64,000 bases of DNA from Lysinibacillus sp. G4S2 (lineage in GTDB: Bacteria; Bacillota; Bacilli; Bacillales_A; Planococcaceae), in assembly GCF_030348505.1 (NCBI RefSeq), contig NZ_JAUCFJ010000002.1:1368001-1432000 (forward strand). Reading direction: 5' to 3'. The position numbers were made by a program, and so were the translations under genes. The number at the start of each line of letters is the position of its first letter. The stretch's first letter is position 1. Positions 45,095 through 53,766 of this stretch are shown piece by piece. The notes under the pieces were generated by a model. The model did not search any database, was not told the DNA's origin, and saw only the letters and a program-made list of their open reading frames with translations.

Positions 45095-45173
45095 TAAACA
45101 ATAAAGATAGATGATCAAAGAAAAGAAGTAATACAATTTAATATTAGTTTCGATGAACCGCAACGAAAGATAA

Positions 45174-45226
45174 GAAAAAGCCATTCCCTCCACAAGTGGA
45201 GAGAATGACTTTCCTTCATAAATCGC
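45174..45226 (-). terminator. Terminator of the minus-strand HEAT-like gene
   Basis: On the minus strand AAGTCATTCTCTCCAC pairs with GTGGAGGGAATGGCTT (two G-T or mismatched positions), followed by TTTCTT. Confidence 0.75.
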
Positions 45227-45237
45227 AAAACTACTGA

Positions 45238-45666
45238 TTATAGTTTTGCCCAACGTTCCTCTAACCAGTTCATAAATTGTACACCTTTGTCGCCTTCATA
45301 CGCATCAAAGACATCTAAACGCATACGTTTTAGTTTATCCGCAAAGTCTGCCACTGTATGGTCCTTTGGCAAGCTCTTTTTCACCCTCAGGAAAATTTTG
45401 TCTGTGCCTTTGATAATATCAAAACGTGCAGGTGATGGCTTCTCTACATCCTCACCAAACGCCACGAGTGCTTCATAGGCTGCTAATTGCACCTTGTTGA
45501 CAGTATCATGCTGCATACGATTTTTTAATAAATCTATGATTTTGTCATGTTGATAAGCCGATAACATTTCGACTGCGTCTAAACGCTCTCGCCAGCTAGA
45601 CGTATAATTGGCCTGTTTTTTTAATTTTTCATACTGCTCAGGTAATGCTGTTTCAAACTGTTTCAA
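45238..45666 (-). CDS. Conserved hypothetical protein, HEAT-repeat-like
   Basis: A 142-residue soluble protein. Residues 20-80 look like two HEAT-type helical hairpins (RERLDAVEMLSAYQHDKIIDLL and NKVQLAAYEALVAFG), followed by a basic region and a C-terminal MNWLEERW. The start is TTG 45666, 7 bases after AGAGGTG on the minus strand. A terminator follows. It is convergent with the BlaR1-like operon. Function not known; a scaffold role is only suggested by the fold. Confidence 0.75.
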   Translation of the reverse strand: MKQFETALPEQYEKLKKQANYTSSWRERLDAVEMLSAYQHDKIIDLLKNRMQHDTVNKVQLAAYEALVAFGEDVEKPSPARFDIIKGTDKIFLRVKKSLPKDHTVADFADKLKRMRLDVFDAYEGDKGVQFMNWLEERWAKL

Positions 45667-45849
45667 GTAATTGCACCTCTTTTTTTAACTAGAGGAAAAA
45701 TGAATTCTTCTTCTGCTTCTCTTATTATACGTTGTCTGGGTGAAAATAGCGATGAATCGCTGGTAAGGAAATATATAGAAAATGGAAACTAACTACATTA
45801 AGGTGAACCGTATCATAAGTATGTACTATTCTTTATTAGATTTGCTTTT

Positions 45850-45907
45850 CTTATTAAACTCCCATGAAAGAACGTAATCATCTTTCATTTTCTGTGGTGA
45901 AGTGCTG
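45850..45907 (+). repeat. Direct repeat, copy 2
   Basis: Matches 42826-42881: TTAAACTCCCATGAAAGAAC, then TCTTTCATTTTCTGTGGTGA. The intron-like sequence that follows copy 1 is absent here. Confidence 0.75.
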
Positions 45908-46040
45908 ATTTTTGAACTTCATGGATGGCTAACGGAGTGCTTTAGTTCAATAACGCTCATCTAATTGTTCAAACTTTTTATAAAAATCTCATACTTAGTT
46001 AGAAAGGTTAACTCCATTTTGTTCAATCTTCTTTCAAAAT

Positions 46041-46234
46041 GGAGTTTCGGAATGCGTTATCTAAAAGGGCAAAGTATAGCTATTTTAAGCTATATTGATC
46101 CACTGACATCATTAGTGATTTTGACAATGATTATAGGAGAAAAAATGACGACCCTACAAATAATAGGAACTATTCTTTTACTCGGTGCAACATGTTTGAG
46201 TGAAATAGATAAAACAAAGCATATATCACAGTAG
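46041..46234 (+). pseudogene. C-terminal remnant of an EamA/DMT-family transporter
   Basis: The last about 64 codons read WSFGMRYLKGQSIAILSYIDPLTSLVI... and end GATCLSE-IDKTKH, the final two membrane helices and conserved S-Y-I-D-P motif of EamA drug/metabolite transporters. Upstream sequence in this frame (45965-46040) is unrelated and there is no plausible start or the other eight helices. The following 46262-46459 open stretch (65 codons) was not recognised and may be noise. Confidence 0.75.
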
Positions 46235-46498
46235 TAACGAACGAGAAGCTCCTGAAAGCATTTGTACATAGCAGAAGTTGCACTTTGCCCTTCAACTATA
46301 CTCTTAGTGGACTTAGTTGAGGCAAGAATTGTAGCAGCAACTTCCATCGGAGCTTGTGGAACTGGTACAGTACCACTTTTTGCAGCTTGTATTGATGGAG
46401 TTTTTATATTAGGTTCATCTAATATCGATAACGTTATTGCTTGTTTTAATAAACACTGAATTCAATGAGTAAATTGATTCATGTATTTTGATAGAAAT

Positions 46499-46534
46499 AA
46501 GAAGCCTTTGAATGTAAAAGGCTTCTTGTTTTTC
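46499..46534 (+). terminator. Hairpin terminator
   Basis: AAGAAGCCTTT pairs with AAAAGGCTTCTT around GAATGT, followed by GTTTTT. It could also serve the minus-strand small gene, but the T-run favours the plus strand. Confidence 0.82.
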
Positions 46535-46558
46535 CTTACTTTTTAGGGGGCAGTCATA

Positions 46559-46669
46559 TTATAAAAAATAATTTAAGAGACAAGGAATCAAATAAATTAA
46601 AATAGTACCTATAGCAAAAATAGATATCACTTTTACTTTTATCAGGTCTTTTTTTATTTCTTTTTTCAA
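46559..46669 (-). CDS. Small single-helix membrane protein (36 residues), hypothetical
   Basis: Read from TTG 46669 on the minus strand: a strongly basic start KKEIKKDLIKVK followed by the membrane helix VISIFAIGTILIYLIPCLL. ATAGGTGGTG lies 3-6 bases before the TTG. It sits downstream of the LuxR-type gene on the same strand, about 220 bases away. The basic plus hydrophobic layout resembles small membrane peptides or pheromone precursors, but there is no proof of expression. Confidence 0.45.
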   Translation of the reverse strand: MKKEIKKDLIKVKVISIFAIGTILIYLIPCLLNYFL

Positions 46670-46892
46670 GATAACACCACCTATAATAAACAATTGAAGT
46701 TAACTTAAAAAGTACATTATATGATATGTTCCACAAATTTATACTAACATTTATTTCTGAATATTCATACTACTGCGCGCAGATGAGTATATTTTTACTA
46801 CGCTTATATTAGTGTCGTTACTACTAGTGAATTATTAGCAGTATGAATTAACCTCTCATAAGATGAAAAAAACAGTTAATAAACACAAGTAT

Positions 46893-47507
46893 CTATTTAA
46901 TACTTAGCAGCCCTCGCTTAATAGCTGTTACGACAGCACCTACTCGAGATTCTACGTTTAATTTCCTAATGATTGATGAGATATGGTATTCAACTGTTCT
47001 TATGCTTATCATCATTTCCTCACTAATTTCTGAATTGGTTTTATCCTCTGCAATCCATTTTAAAATTTCATACTCTTTTGGGGTAAGCATTTTATCTATC
47101 TTAATTACTTCAATTTTAGGAAACAGTTTATGGCCTGAATATACCTGTTTAATGGTGAAGATTAGTTCTTGGATAGGTTTTTCTTCGGTCATAAAAGCAC
47201 TTGCTCCCGCATTATAGGCAGCTTGAATATATTCTGCATAATCATGCTTCGATAAAATGATGATTCGTAAATGAGGCATATTTTTTAGTAGTTCAACAGT
47301 TAAGTCAATGCCATTAACTAATTTCATCCCAATATTCATTAGCACAATATTAGGGGAGGTAGCAATGATTTCATGTAGTAAAAATTCTGGATTAGAAACG
47401 ACCCCTACCACGCGAATAGTTGGTTCTTTGTTTAATCTATTTGATAAGCATTCTAATAGTAATTGACGATCATCTACAAGTAGCACATTTATATTCAACC
47501 TACTCAC
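46893..47507 (-). CDS. NarL/LuxR-family regulator with a degenerate receiver
   Basis: A 204-residue protein: receiver-like domain (1-125) and LuxR helix-turn-helix (about 140-195, LTPKEYEILKWIAEDKTNSEISEEM). The acidic pair D12-D13 is kept, but the phosphoacceptor position is N58 (PNIVLMNIGM instead of ...LLD...), and the conserved lysine of the last strand is replaced by glutamate (AFMTEEKP). It probably cannot be phosphorylated in the normal way. No histidine kinase gene is adjacent. It is divergent from the 87-residue protein and ABC genes at 48 kb, which are possible targets by position only. Confidence 0.9.
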   Translation of the reverse strand: MSRLNINVLLVDDRQLLLECLSNRLNKEPTIRVVGVVSNPEFLLHEIIATSPNIVLMNIGMKLVNGIDLTVELLKNMPHLRIIILSKHDYAEYIQAAYNAGASAFMTEEKPIQELIFTIKQVYSGHKLFPKIEVIKIDKMLTPKEYEILKWIAEDKTNSEISEEMMISIRTVEYHISSIIRKLNVESRVGAVVTAIKRGLLSIK

Positions 47508-47754
47508 TCCTTAAATTTAATTTATATATTATACCCGTTCAAAAGACTTCGGAAACTTTTAATCTACTTTTTTCTAATTTATTGGTAAATAACTAGGTTG
47601 TTTTTTAAAAAGCACTTATATTTTTATGAAAATATACATAGATAGAAATGAGATATTTGCGGGAAATACGGATGTTTTTTTTAATTCTATTTGTTACAGT
47701 TGTAATTATCTTAATTTAAAGATAATTACCAAAATTGTGATTATACAAGTGTGG

Positions 47755-47870
47755 TGAAGCGACAGCAACAGAAGAATCCCATCTTTATAGCTGGTGAGAT
47801 GAATGTTGGATAGTACTTTTCGGGTTGTCCTAATACCAACTGAATGAAGATAAATAGTTAAGAGCTTGGT
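47755..47870 (+). ncRNA. Partial scar related to the IS200/IS605-like 3' end (copy 3)
   Basis: Matches the first half of copy 1 (3916-4035): AGCGACAGCAACAGAAG, then TATAGCTGGTGAGATGAAT and TTTTCGGGTTGTCC. The stem-rich second half and terminal hairpin are missing. The rest of the gap 47871-48073 contains no recognised feature; an open stretch near 47930-48040 has no start or known motif. Confidence 0.5.
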
Positions 47871-48073
47871 TGGTTTGCGATGTAAATAATTTATTGTTTA
47901 TTGGATCAAGGGTTATTCATTAATTCAAAACAATCATGTTAATATCCCAGCTACAAATGTATTTCTTTCCTATTTTAGCAAAGATAATGAAGAACTAATA
48001 TGGGCATACAGCATCTACTGGTCTATCTTGTGCAATATCAAAGGACATCTTACATATTAATGAAAAGGTGAAA

Positions 48074-48331
48074 ATGGACAGCAAAGAAATCAAAATTATG
48101 AGTAAGTATTTAGAGAAAAGTAAAAAATTTTTACAGCATAAAATTTATAAAATATTAGAAAATGATAAGGATTTTTTATTATTTTTAGGGAATGAGCGAG
48201 TTAATGGAAGGTATCATTTATCATTAGATGAAATGCTTCAAATTTTAGATAGGATTGATATTAAAGACATGCAAGCATTTATTAATGAAAAATTGAATCA
48301 TGCAAAAATGAAACGAATCATTCTATCATAA
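48074..48331 (+). CDS. Hypothetical 85-residue protein preceding an ABC transporter
   Basis: Small, lysine-rich, predicted helical protein without membrane segment or signal peptide (SKYLEKSKKFLQHKIYKIL...; ...LSLDEMLQILDRIDIKDMQAFI). ATG 48074 is about 5 bases after AAAAGGTG. It ends 14 bases before the ABC ATPase gene, so it is probably in the same transcript. Not recognised; an accessory protein or unusual peptide precursor are both possible, without evidence for either. Confidence 0.65.
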   Translation: MDSKEIKIMSKYLEKSKKFLQHKIYKILENDKDFLLFLGNERVNGRYHLSLDEMLQILDRIDIKDMQAFINEKLNHAKMKRIILS

Positions 48332-48345
48332 TAGAGGTGTTATAT

Positions 48346-49275
48346 ATGAATGAAGCAATATCAATAAAAGATTTGTATTTTTCGTATAACTCTAATATAC
48401 AAATACTGAAAAATATTAATTTAACAATAAATCACAATGAAGTGTTTGGTTTACTAGGACCAAACGGAGCGGGGAAAACAACTTTATTAGAATGTGTACA
48501 AGGGGTTAGAAATGGCTATACCGGCAACATAATTGTTAATGGTTTAGATGTTAGAAAAGATTCAGATCAAATTAAACCACTCATAGGTGTACAGTTTCAG
48601 TCAAATTCCTATTTTGATTATATTAGGGTGGATGAATTGTTTGAATTCTTTGCTATATTATACAACATGAAGATTACTGAAAATGAAATTAAAGATCTAT
48701 TAAACAAAGTAAATATGCAAGAACATAAAAGATCTTATGTTAATAAACTTTCTGGAGGACAAAAACAAAGAGTAAGTATAGCTTTAAGTATTTTGAATAA
48801 ACCTCAGGTCTTGTTTTTGGATGAACCTACAACCGGGTTAGATCCGAACTCCAGAAAAGATTTGTGGAATATTATAAAAGATATTAGAAAGGAAGGGACA
48901 ACTATAATATTAACAACACATTATATGGAAGAAGTAGAGGCACTCTGTGATAATGTATGTTTTATTAACAATGGGAGTATATATACTGTGGGAAAACCGG
49001 AAGAGATTATTGAAAATGCTAATTTAAATTCATTTATTAAAATAGGTTTAATAGCAGATTCTGATGTACAGTATTTAGAAAGTTGTCCGACAGTAGAAAC
49101 GATAAAAAAAGAAGAGGACTTTTTTTACTTATACACTAAAGACATAAGAAAAACGATAGATTATATAAATAAATTAGAAGATGAAAAACGAATAACAACA
49201 ACTAGTATTAATATTCAAAAAGCAAATTTAGAGGATGTATTCTTAAATATGACTGGAAGTGTTTTGAAAGTATGA
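48346..49275 (+). CDS. ABC-2 type transporter, ATP-binding protein
   Basis: Exporter ATPase of 309 residues: Walker A GPNGAGKTT (about 39-47), Q-loop VQFQSNSYFDYI, signature LSGGQKQRVSIALS, Walker B VLFLDEPTTGLDP, H-loop TTHYMEE, and a C-terminal extension of about 85 residues typical of DrrA/CcmA-like exporters. ATG 48346 is preceded by GAGGTG. Coupled to the permease by an ATGA overlap. Substrate unknown. Confidence 0.92.
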   Translation: MNEAISIKDLYFSYNSNIQILKNINLTINHNEVFGLLGPNGAGKTTLLECVQGVRNGYTGNIIVNGLDVRKDSDQIKPLIGVQFQSNSYFDYIRVDELFEFFAILYNMKITENEIKDLLNKVNMQEHKRSYVNKLSGGQKQRVSIALSILNKPQVLFLDEPTTGLDPNSRKDLWNIIKDIRKEGTTIILTTHYMEEVEALCDNVCFINNGSIYTVGKPEEIIENANLNSFIKIGLIADSDVQYLESCPTVETIKKEEDFFYLYTKDIRKTIDYINKLEDEKRITTTSINIQKANLEDVFLNMTGSVLKV

Positions 49276-50021
49276 ATAGTTTTGTGAATTTGTCTTCTAT
49301 ATTTTTTAAAATGGAATTAAGAAATAAACAAGCGGCTATTATGAGTACTGTGTTCCCTATTTTAATGATGGCTTTAATGGGTACAGCAGGAAAAGATGCG
49401 GCAAGAGATGGTATGTCATATATGACCTATATCTTTCCAGGTATTCTAGGAATGGCTTATGGAGCTATCGGTCTAATAGCTTTACCTGTGATGATCGCTT
49501 CATATAGGGAAAGGGGTATTTTTAAAAAAATTAAAGTTACTCCAATTTCTACATCAAAAATAATGGTATCAATTTTTAGTACACAGCTTTTCATTATGGC
49601 TATACAAACAGTTATTATATTGGGCATTAGTGTTTTTATTTTTAATGTCCAATTAAATTTTAGTTCTATTTATACTCTTTTATTGATTCCGTTGTTATTA
49701 ATGGGTGGTCTTAGTTTATTAGGCGTAGGTTTAATAATCGGAATATATGCTAATAACGCAAAAAATGCCACAACTATGGGGAATCTTTCAAATTTAGTAT
49801 TCATTTTTTTAGGTGGTACTTTCTTCCCGAGTGACGTGTGGCCAAAAATTTTAATGCCATTTGTTTATATTAATCCACTTAATTATATTATTGAAGCTAT
49901 AAGAAAAACACTTATCTTCGAGACTCAAAATCTTAATACTTATCTAACCGAGTTATCAGTATTAACTGCTATAGCAGTAATTACGTTAGTATTTTGTGTT
50001 AAAGTTTTTAAATATGAATAA
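49272..50021 (+). CDS. ABC-2 type transporter permease
   Basis: Membrane subunit of 249 residues with six hydrophobic helices of the ABC-2/DrrB family. SYRERGIFKKIKVTPIS is the conserved coupling region, and FLGGTFFPSDVWPKILMPFVYINPLNYIIEAIR the family C-terminal signature (about 178-210). With the ATPase it forms a small exporter of the antibiotic or peptide efflux type. No clear terminator follows before the cobalamin riboswitch. Confidence 0.9.
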   Translation: MNSFVNLSSIFFKMELRNKQAAIMSTVFPILMMALMGTAGKDAARDGMSYMTYIFPGILGMAYGAIGLIALPVMIASYRERGIFKKIKVTPISTSKIMVSIFSTQLFIMAIQTVIILGISVFIFNVQLNFSSIYTLLLIPLLLMGGLSLLGVGLIIGIYANNAKNATTMGNLSNLVFIFLGGTFFPSDVWPKILMPFVYINPLNYIIEAIRKTLIFETQNLNTYLTELSVLTAIAVITLVFCVKVFKYE

Positions 50022-50117
50022 TCAAGTATATTCGTTCACTTCAAAATGTCAACAATGCTCAACAACTTTAAATATTGACACTAAAAACACTTTATCGTAA
50101 ATTTAAAATAATTGCAT

Positions 50118-50281
50118 AAAAGCTTTAGGTGCCCATTGCGGGAGAATAGGGAATAAAGTGAAAAGCTTTAGCGGTCCCACCACTGTAAAAGGGAGTTTCA
50201 TAGAGAATGCCACTAGCAATGTTCTGGGAAGGTTCTATGAAATGTTGAAATTGAGCCAGGAGACCTGCCTAACTGCTTCGT
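50118..50281 (+). promoter_or_regulatory. Cobalamin riboswitch
   Basis: The conserved cobalamin-aptamer blocks occur in order: AGGTGCCC (50127-50134), GGGAATAAAGTG, AGCGGTCCCACCACTGTAA (50170-50188), GCCACTAGCAATGTTCTGGG (50208-50227) and GAGCCAGGAGACCTGCC (50253-50269). It is followed by a terminator hairpin and cobT, implying transcriptional shut-off when adenosylcobalamin is plentiful. Confidence 0.95.
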
Positions 50282-50298
50282 ATTTTATAGACGATGGA

Positions 50299-50350
50299 AA
50301 AGTCTGTAGTTTATTTGTTATGAAATAAACTACAGGCTTTTTATTTTTTT
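50299..50350 (+). terminator. Riboswitch-controlled terminator before cobT
   Basis: AGTCTGTAGTTTATTT pairs with AAATAAACTACAGGCT around GTTATG, followed by a long T-rich run. It is the expression platform of the cobalamin riboswitch. Confidence 0.9.
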
Positions 50351-50401
50351 CTCTAGATCAATCTTCGAGTAACAAGGGCAAAAAAGAAAGGGGAAATTTT
50401 C

Positions 50402-51457
50402 ATGCAATTATTACAACAAACGATTCAAAACATTCAAAGTGTCGATAACAAAATGATGGAGACAGCAAGGGAGTACATAGATGCGCTTAGCAAGCCTCCT
50501 GGAAGCTTGGGGAAACTGGAGTCTTTAGCTGTGCAACTATCAGGAATTACTGGAGAACTATTTCCTGCGATTGATAACAAAGCAATTATTGTCTGTGCAG
50601 CAGATCATGGTGTTTATGATGAAGGGGTAACATCAAATCCGCAAAATGTAACGGTCTTTCAAACATTAAATTTTCCTAGAGGAGGAACAGGTGTCTGCGC
50701 TGTAGCGAAAATAACAAATGCCAAAATTGTCACAGTAGACGTTGGTGTTAAAGAGGATATTCCACTTGATGCTGGTGTCATCATTAAAAAAATTAAATAC
50801 GGAACGGACAATATGGCAAAAGGTCCTGCTATGTCAAGGGAAGAAGCCATTCAATCAATTGAAGTAGGAATTGAAGTAGCTACGGAGGAAATAAAAAAAG
50901 GGATCAATGTACTCGGGACAGGTGAAATGGGGATAGCTAATACAACACCGAGTGCTGCAATATTATCGGTTCTTCATGAGTGTCATCCAAGTGAAGTAAC
51001 AGGATTCGGTGCAGGTGTTGGACCGGGGGGGCTGGCACATAAAGTAGCAGTCATTCACAATGCCATTGCATTAAATAAACCAAATCGAGACGATGCGATT
51101 GATATTCTTGCAAAAGTTGGTGGGTTAGAAATAGGCGCTATGGCTGGGGTTATACTTGCTGCCGCTGTCAATCGCAAACCTGTTGTGATCGATGGCTTTA
51201 TTTCTACTATTGCTGCACTTATTGCATACGAACTTGAACCAAAAGTAAAAGACTATATCATTCCTTCTCATGCTTCCGAAGAACCAGGTGCTAAAATTGC
51301 AGCTGAATTGCTCGGGGTTGAACCGATGCTACAGATGAATATGCGATTGGGCGAAGGCTCTGGTGCAGCTTTAGCCTTTCCTATTTTGGATGCAGCAAGC
51401 TCCATGATGAAAAACATGGTTACATTAGAGGAATCTATACTGCTGTTAGAAAAGTAA
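50402..51457 (+). CDS. cobT: Nicotinate-nucleotide-dimethylbenzimidazole phosphoribosyltransferase
   Basis: Makes alpha-ribazole phosphate, the lower-ligand precursor of cobalamin. The 351-residue product has the family motifs LSKPPGSLGKLE (about 29-40), VCAADHGVYDEGV, FPRGGTGVCAVAKI, GTGEMGIANTTPSAA and GVGPGGLAHK, plus the catalytic glutamate near the C-terminus (LGEGSGAALAFP). AAGGGG precedes the ATG. It is the only cobalamin gene in the window. Confidence 0.96.
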   Translation: MQLLQQTIQNIQSVDNKMMETAREYIDALSKPPGSLGKLESLAVQLSGITGELFPAIDNKAIIVCAADHGVYDEGVTSNPQNVTVFQTLNFPRGGTGVCAVAKITNAKIVTVDVGVKEDIPLDAGVIIKKIKYGTDNMAKGPAMSREEAIQSIEVGIEVATEEIKKGINVLGTGEMGIANTTPSAAILSVLHECHPSEVTGFGAGVGPGGLAHKVAVIHNAIALNKPNRDDAIDILAKVGGLEIGAMAGVILAAAVNRKPVVIDGFISTIAALIAYELEPKVKDYIIPSHASEEPGAKIAAELLGVEPMLQMNMRLGEGSGAALAFPILDAASSMMKNMVTLEESILLLEK

Positions 51458-51508
51458 TTTAAAGATTATGAGGTTCTCAAATAAGTTTTTTATTTACAGG
51501 ATTAAAAA

Positions 51509-51544
51509 AACAAGCCCAAATAACAGCTATTTGGGCTTGTTGTT
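51509..51544. terminator. Bidirectional terminator between cobT and the TRIC gene
   Basis: AACAAGCCCAAATA pairs exactly with TATTTGGGCTTGTT around ACAGC, with A-run on the left and T-run on the right, serving the convergent genes. Confidence 0.92.
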
Positions 51545-51568
51545 ATGCAGTGATGTAAGGAAACGTGG

Positions 51569-52183
51569 CTATGCCCGCTGCAACTTCCGTAACGGTAAAC
51601 GCCATTTTTTCATATATGAAAGAACTCTTAGTGCTGTAATTACACCAAATAATACATATAAAAAGAAATCCCCTGAAAATAATTCAAGCCCGATGATAAG
51701 CCCGGCTAGTGCTGCCCAAACACCATAGACTTCATCACGGAGGACTAGTGGTTGTCGTCTAGCTAATAAATCTCGAACAATTCCACCACCTGACCCTGTT
51801 AAGACAGCAGCTACAATAACGGCACTAATGGACATGTCGAGCTTCACGGCATAGAGGGCACCTTGAATCGCAAATGCTGATAAACCAATAGCATCAGTGA
51901 AATTGCCCCAGCGATGCCAATGTTGAATGAGGCGATGTGGAAATAAGAAAAAAATTGTAATTGCTGCAATGGCAATTTGGAACATCATATCCTGCCCCCA
52001 CAGCGTTGTTACAGGTAATCCTATGAGCAAATTTCGTATAGCTCCTCCGCCAAAAGCGGTTACAATTCCGAGTATATATACACCGAATAAATCGTATTCT
52101 TCCTCCATTGCAATTATTGCCCCGGAAATAGCAAAGGCAATTGTTCCAATAATACTAAAAACCTCCCAAGCCAACACTTTCAC
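51569..52183 (-). CDS. TRIC-family (YvgT/UPF0126) cation channel protein
   Basis: Membrane protein of 204 residues with seven helices in two similar halves, each with a glycine-rich kink: TAFGGGAIRNLL (about 42-53) and TGSGGGIVRDLL (about 129-140). These two repeats are the signature of bacterial TRIC-type trimeric potassium channels. Convergent with cobT, sharing the terminator. The 52184-52435 gap upstream holds no recognised element. Confidence 0.92.
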   Translation of the reverse strand: MKVLAWEVFSIIGTIAFAISGAIIAMEEEYDLFGVYILGIVTAFGGGAIRNLLIGLPVTTLWGQDMMFQIAIAAITIFFLFPHRLIQHWHRWGNFTDAIGLSAFAIQGALYAVKLDMSISAVIVAAVLTGSGGGIVRDLLARRQPLVLRDEVYGVWAALAGLIIGLELFSGDFFLYVLFGVITALRVLSYMKKWRLPLRKLQRA

Positions 52184-52435
52184 TCCCTATATGAATTGAT
52201 CTTTTCTATTAGTTACAAACACTTTTTTGTAGCGTAGAAGTTTCTACTAAGAAAAGTATCAACTAATGCTTTGGAATTATCAGATATTAAATATCCTATT
52301 ATAGCAGGACGTAATAGATTAATTCCGCAATTTAGATTAGCGTAAAATGCAATTAGAAACAATAGCAAATTTTGCAGGCAAGCTCACAAATTGTTAAGAT
52401 AAGATTTGAACAAAAGTGAAATGGAGAAGAATAAA

Positions 52436-53686
52436 ATGACTTTTACAACCAATTTAATGGAAGAAACACTAGCGTTAGCTACTAAAATAGAAGAAAAGGT
52501 GCGTCCTTTTCATGCAAAGGTAGAGGACATGGCGTTCTTCAACCAACAAAAAGTGCTCGCTGCGTTCCGAAAGCATCAAGTAAGCGATTATCATCTACAC
52601 CCGTCTAATGGTTATGGCTATGATGATGAAGGGCGTGACAATCTAGAGCGTGTATATGCAGAGGTCTTTGGAGCGGAGGCTGCCATTGTACGTCCGCAAA
52701 TTATTTCAGGTACACATGCAATTACGCTTAGTTTATTCGGCGTGTTACGTCCTGGTGATGAATTACTTTATATTTCGGGTCAACCGTATGATACATTGCA
52801 GTCAATAGTCGATGGCGGCGACAAGGACACGGGCTCTTTAAAGGATTATAAAATCGGGTATCGACATGTAGATTTAATCGATAACAAAACGATTGATTGG
52901 GAAGGTGTTGCAGCTGCAATTACGCCAAATACAAAAATGATTGCTATTCAACGCTCGAAGGGTTATGCAACACGACCATCCTTTACCGTTTCGCAGATTG
53001 CAGAAATGTGTGTAAAAATCCGCGAATTAGCACCAGATGCTGTTATTTTTGTTGATAATTGCTATGGTGAATTTGTGGAAGCACAGGAACCAACGGAGAT
53101 TGGTGCTGATTTAATGGCAGGCTCACTGATCAAAAATCCAGGAGGAGGCCTTGCGAAAATTGGAGGTTATATTGCTGGTCGTGCAGATTTAGTAGAAAAA
53201 TGTGCTTATCGTATGACATCACCAGGTATTGGTGCTGAAGCTGGTGCTACATTAAATACACTCGGTGATTTCTATCAAGGCTTTTTCCTAGCACCACATG
53301 TTGTCGCGCAAGCATTAAAAGGTGCCATTTTCACAGCAGCAATGCTTGAGGAAATTGGGATGAATACATCGCCAAGCTATGAGGCTGATCGTACGGATTT
53401 AATTCAAGCTGTTTCTTTCCAAACAGCGGAGCAGATGATTGCCTTTTGTCGTGAAATACAAGCGAACTCGCCGATTAATGCGCATTATGCACCAGAGCCA
53501 GCGTATATGCCTGGTTATGAGGATGATGTCATAATGGCGGCAGGAACATTTATTCAAGGTTCCAGTATTGAACTCACAGCAGACGGTCCTATTCGTCCAC
53601 CGTTTACAGCATTTATTCAAGGTGGGTTAACATACGAACATGTGAAATTTGCTATTTGTAGTGCAGTACAAAAAATCCGAAAATAG
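52436..53686 (+). CDS. ynbB: YnbB-family PLP enzyme (methionine gamma-lyase-like)
   Basis: Pyridoxal-phosphate-dependent protein of 416 residues in the Cys/Met metabolism-like, aluminium-resistance family. It has ISGTHAITLSLFGVLRPGD, VDNCYGEFVE and the PLP-lysine region GSLIKNPGGGLAKIGGYIAG (about 223-242). ATG 52436 is 7 bases after TGGAGAAG; earlier in-frame codons lack a ribosome site. It precedes glnR, as in B. subtilis. The physiological substrate is unknown. Confidence 0.9.
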   Translation: MTFTTNLMEETLALATKIEEKVRPFHAKVEDMAFFNQQKVLAAFRKHQVSDYHLHPSNGYGYDDEGRDNLERVYAEVFGAEAAIVRPQIISGTHAITLSLFGVLRPGDELLYISGQPYDTLQSIVDGGDKDTGSLKDYKIGYRHVDLIDNKTIDWEGVAAAITPNTKMIAIQRSKGYATRPSFTVSQIAEMCVKIRELAPDAVIFVDNCYGEFVEAQEPTEIGADLMAGSLIKNPGGGLAKIGGYIAGRADLVEKCAYRMTSPGIGAEAGATLNTLGDFYQGFFLAPHVVAQALKGAIFTAAMLEEIGMNTSPSYEADRTDLIQAVSFQTAEQMIAFCREIQANSPINAHYAPEPAYMPGYEDDVIMAAGTFIQGSSIELTADGPIRPPFTAFIQGGLTYEHVKFAICSAVQKIRK

Positions 53687-53691
53687 GAGAT

Positions 53692-53731
53692 AAAAAACTA
53701 TTCAATACATCCGTTTTGAATAGTTTTTTAC
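53692..53731 (+). terminator. Terminator after ynbB
   Basis: AAAAACTATTCA pairs with TTGAATAGTTTTTT around ATACATCCGT. Confidence 0.9.
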
Positions 53732-53766
53732 AATTTTTCATCAATTCGAAAAAAATATTTAATCTA

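Noticed and set aside
46262-46459. 65-codon plus-strand open frame after the EamA remnant
   Set aside because: No recognised family, no convincing ribosome site, and it lies in decayed DNA; it may be part of another remnant but cannot be supported.
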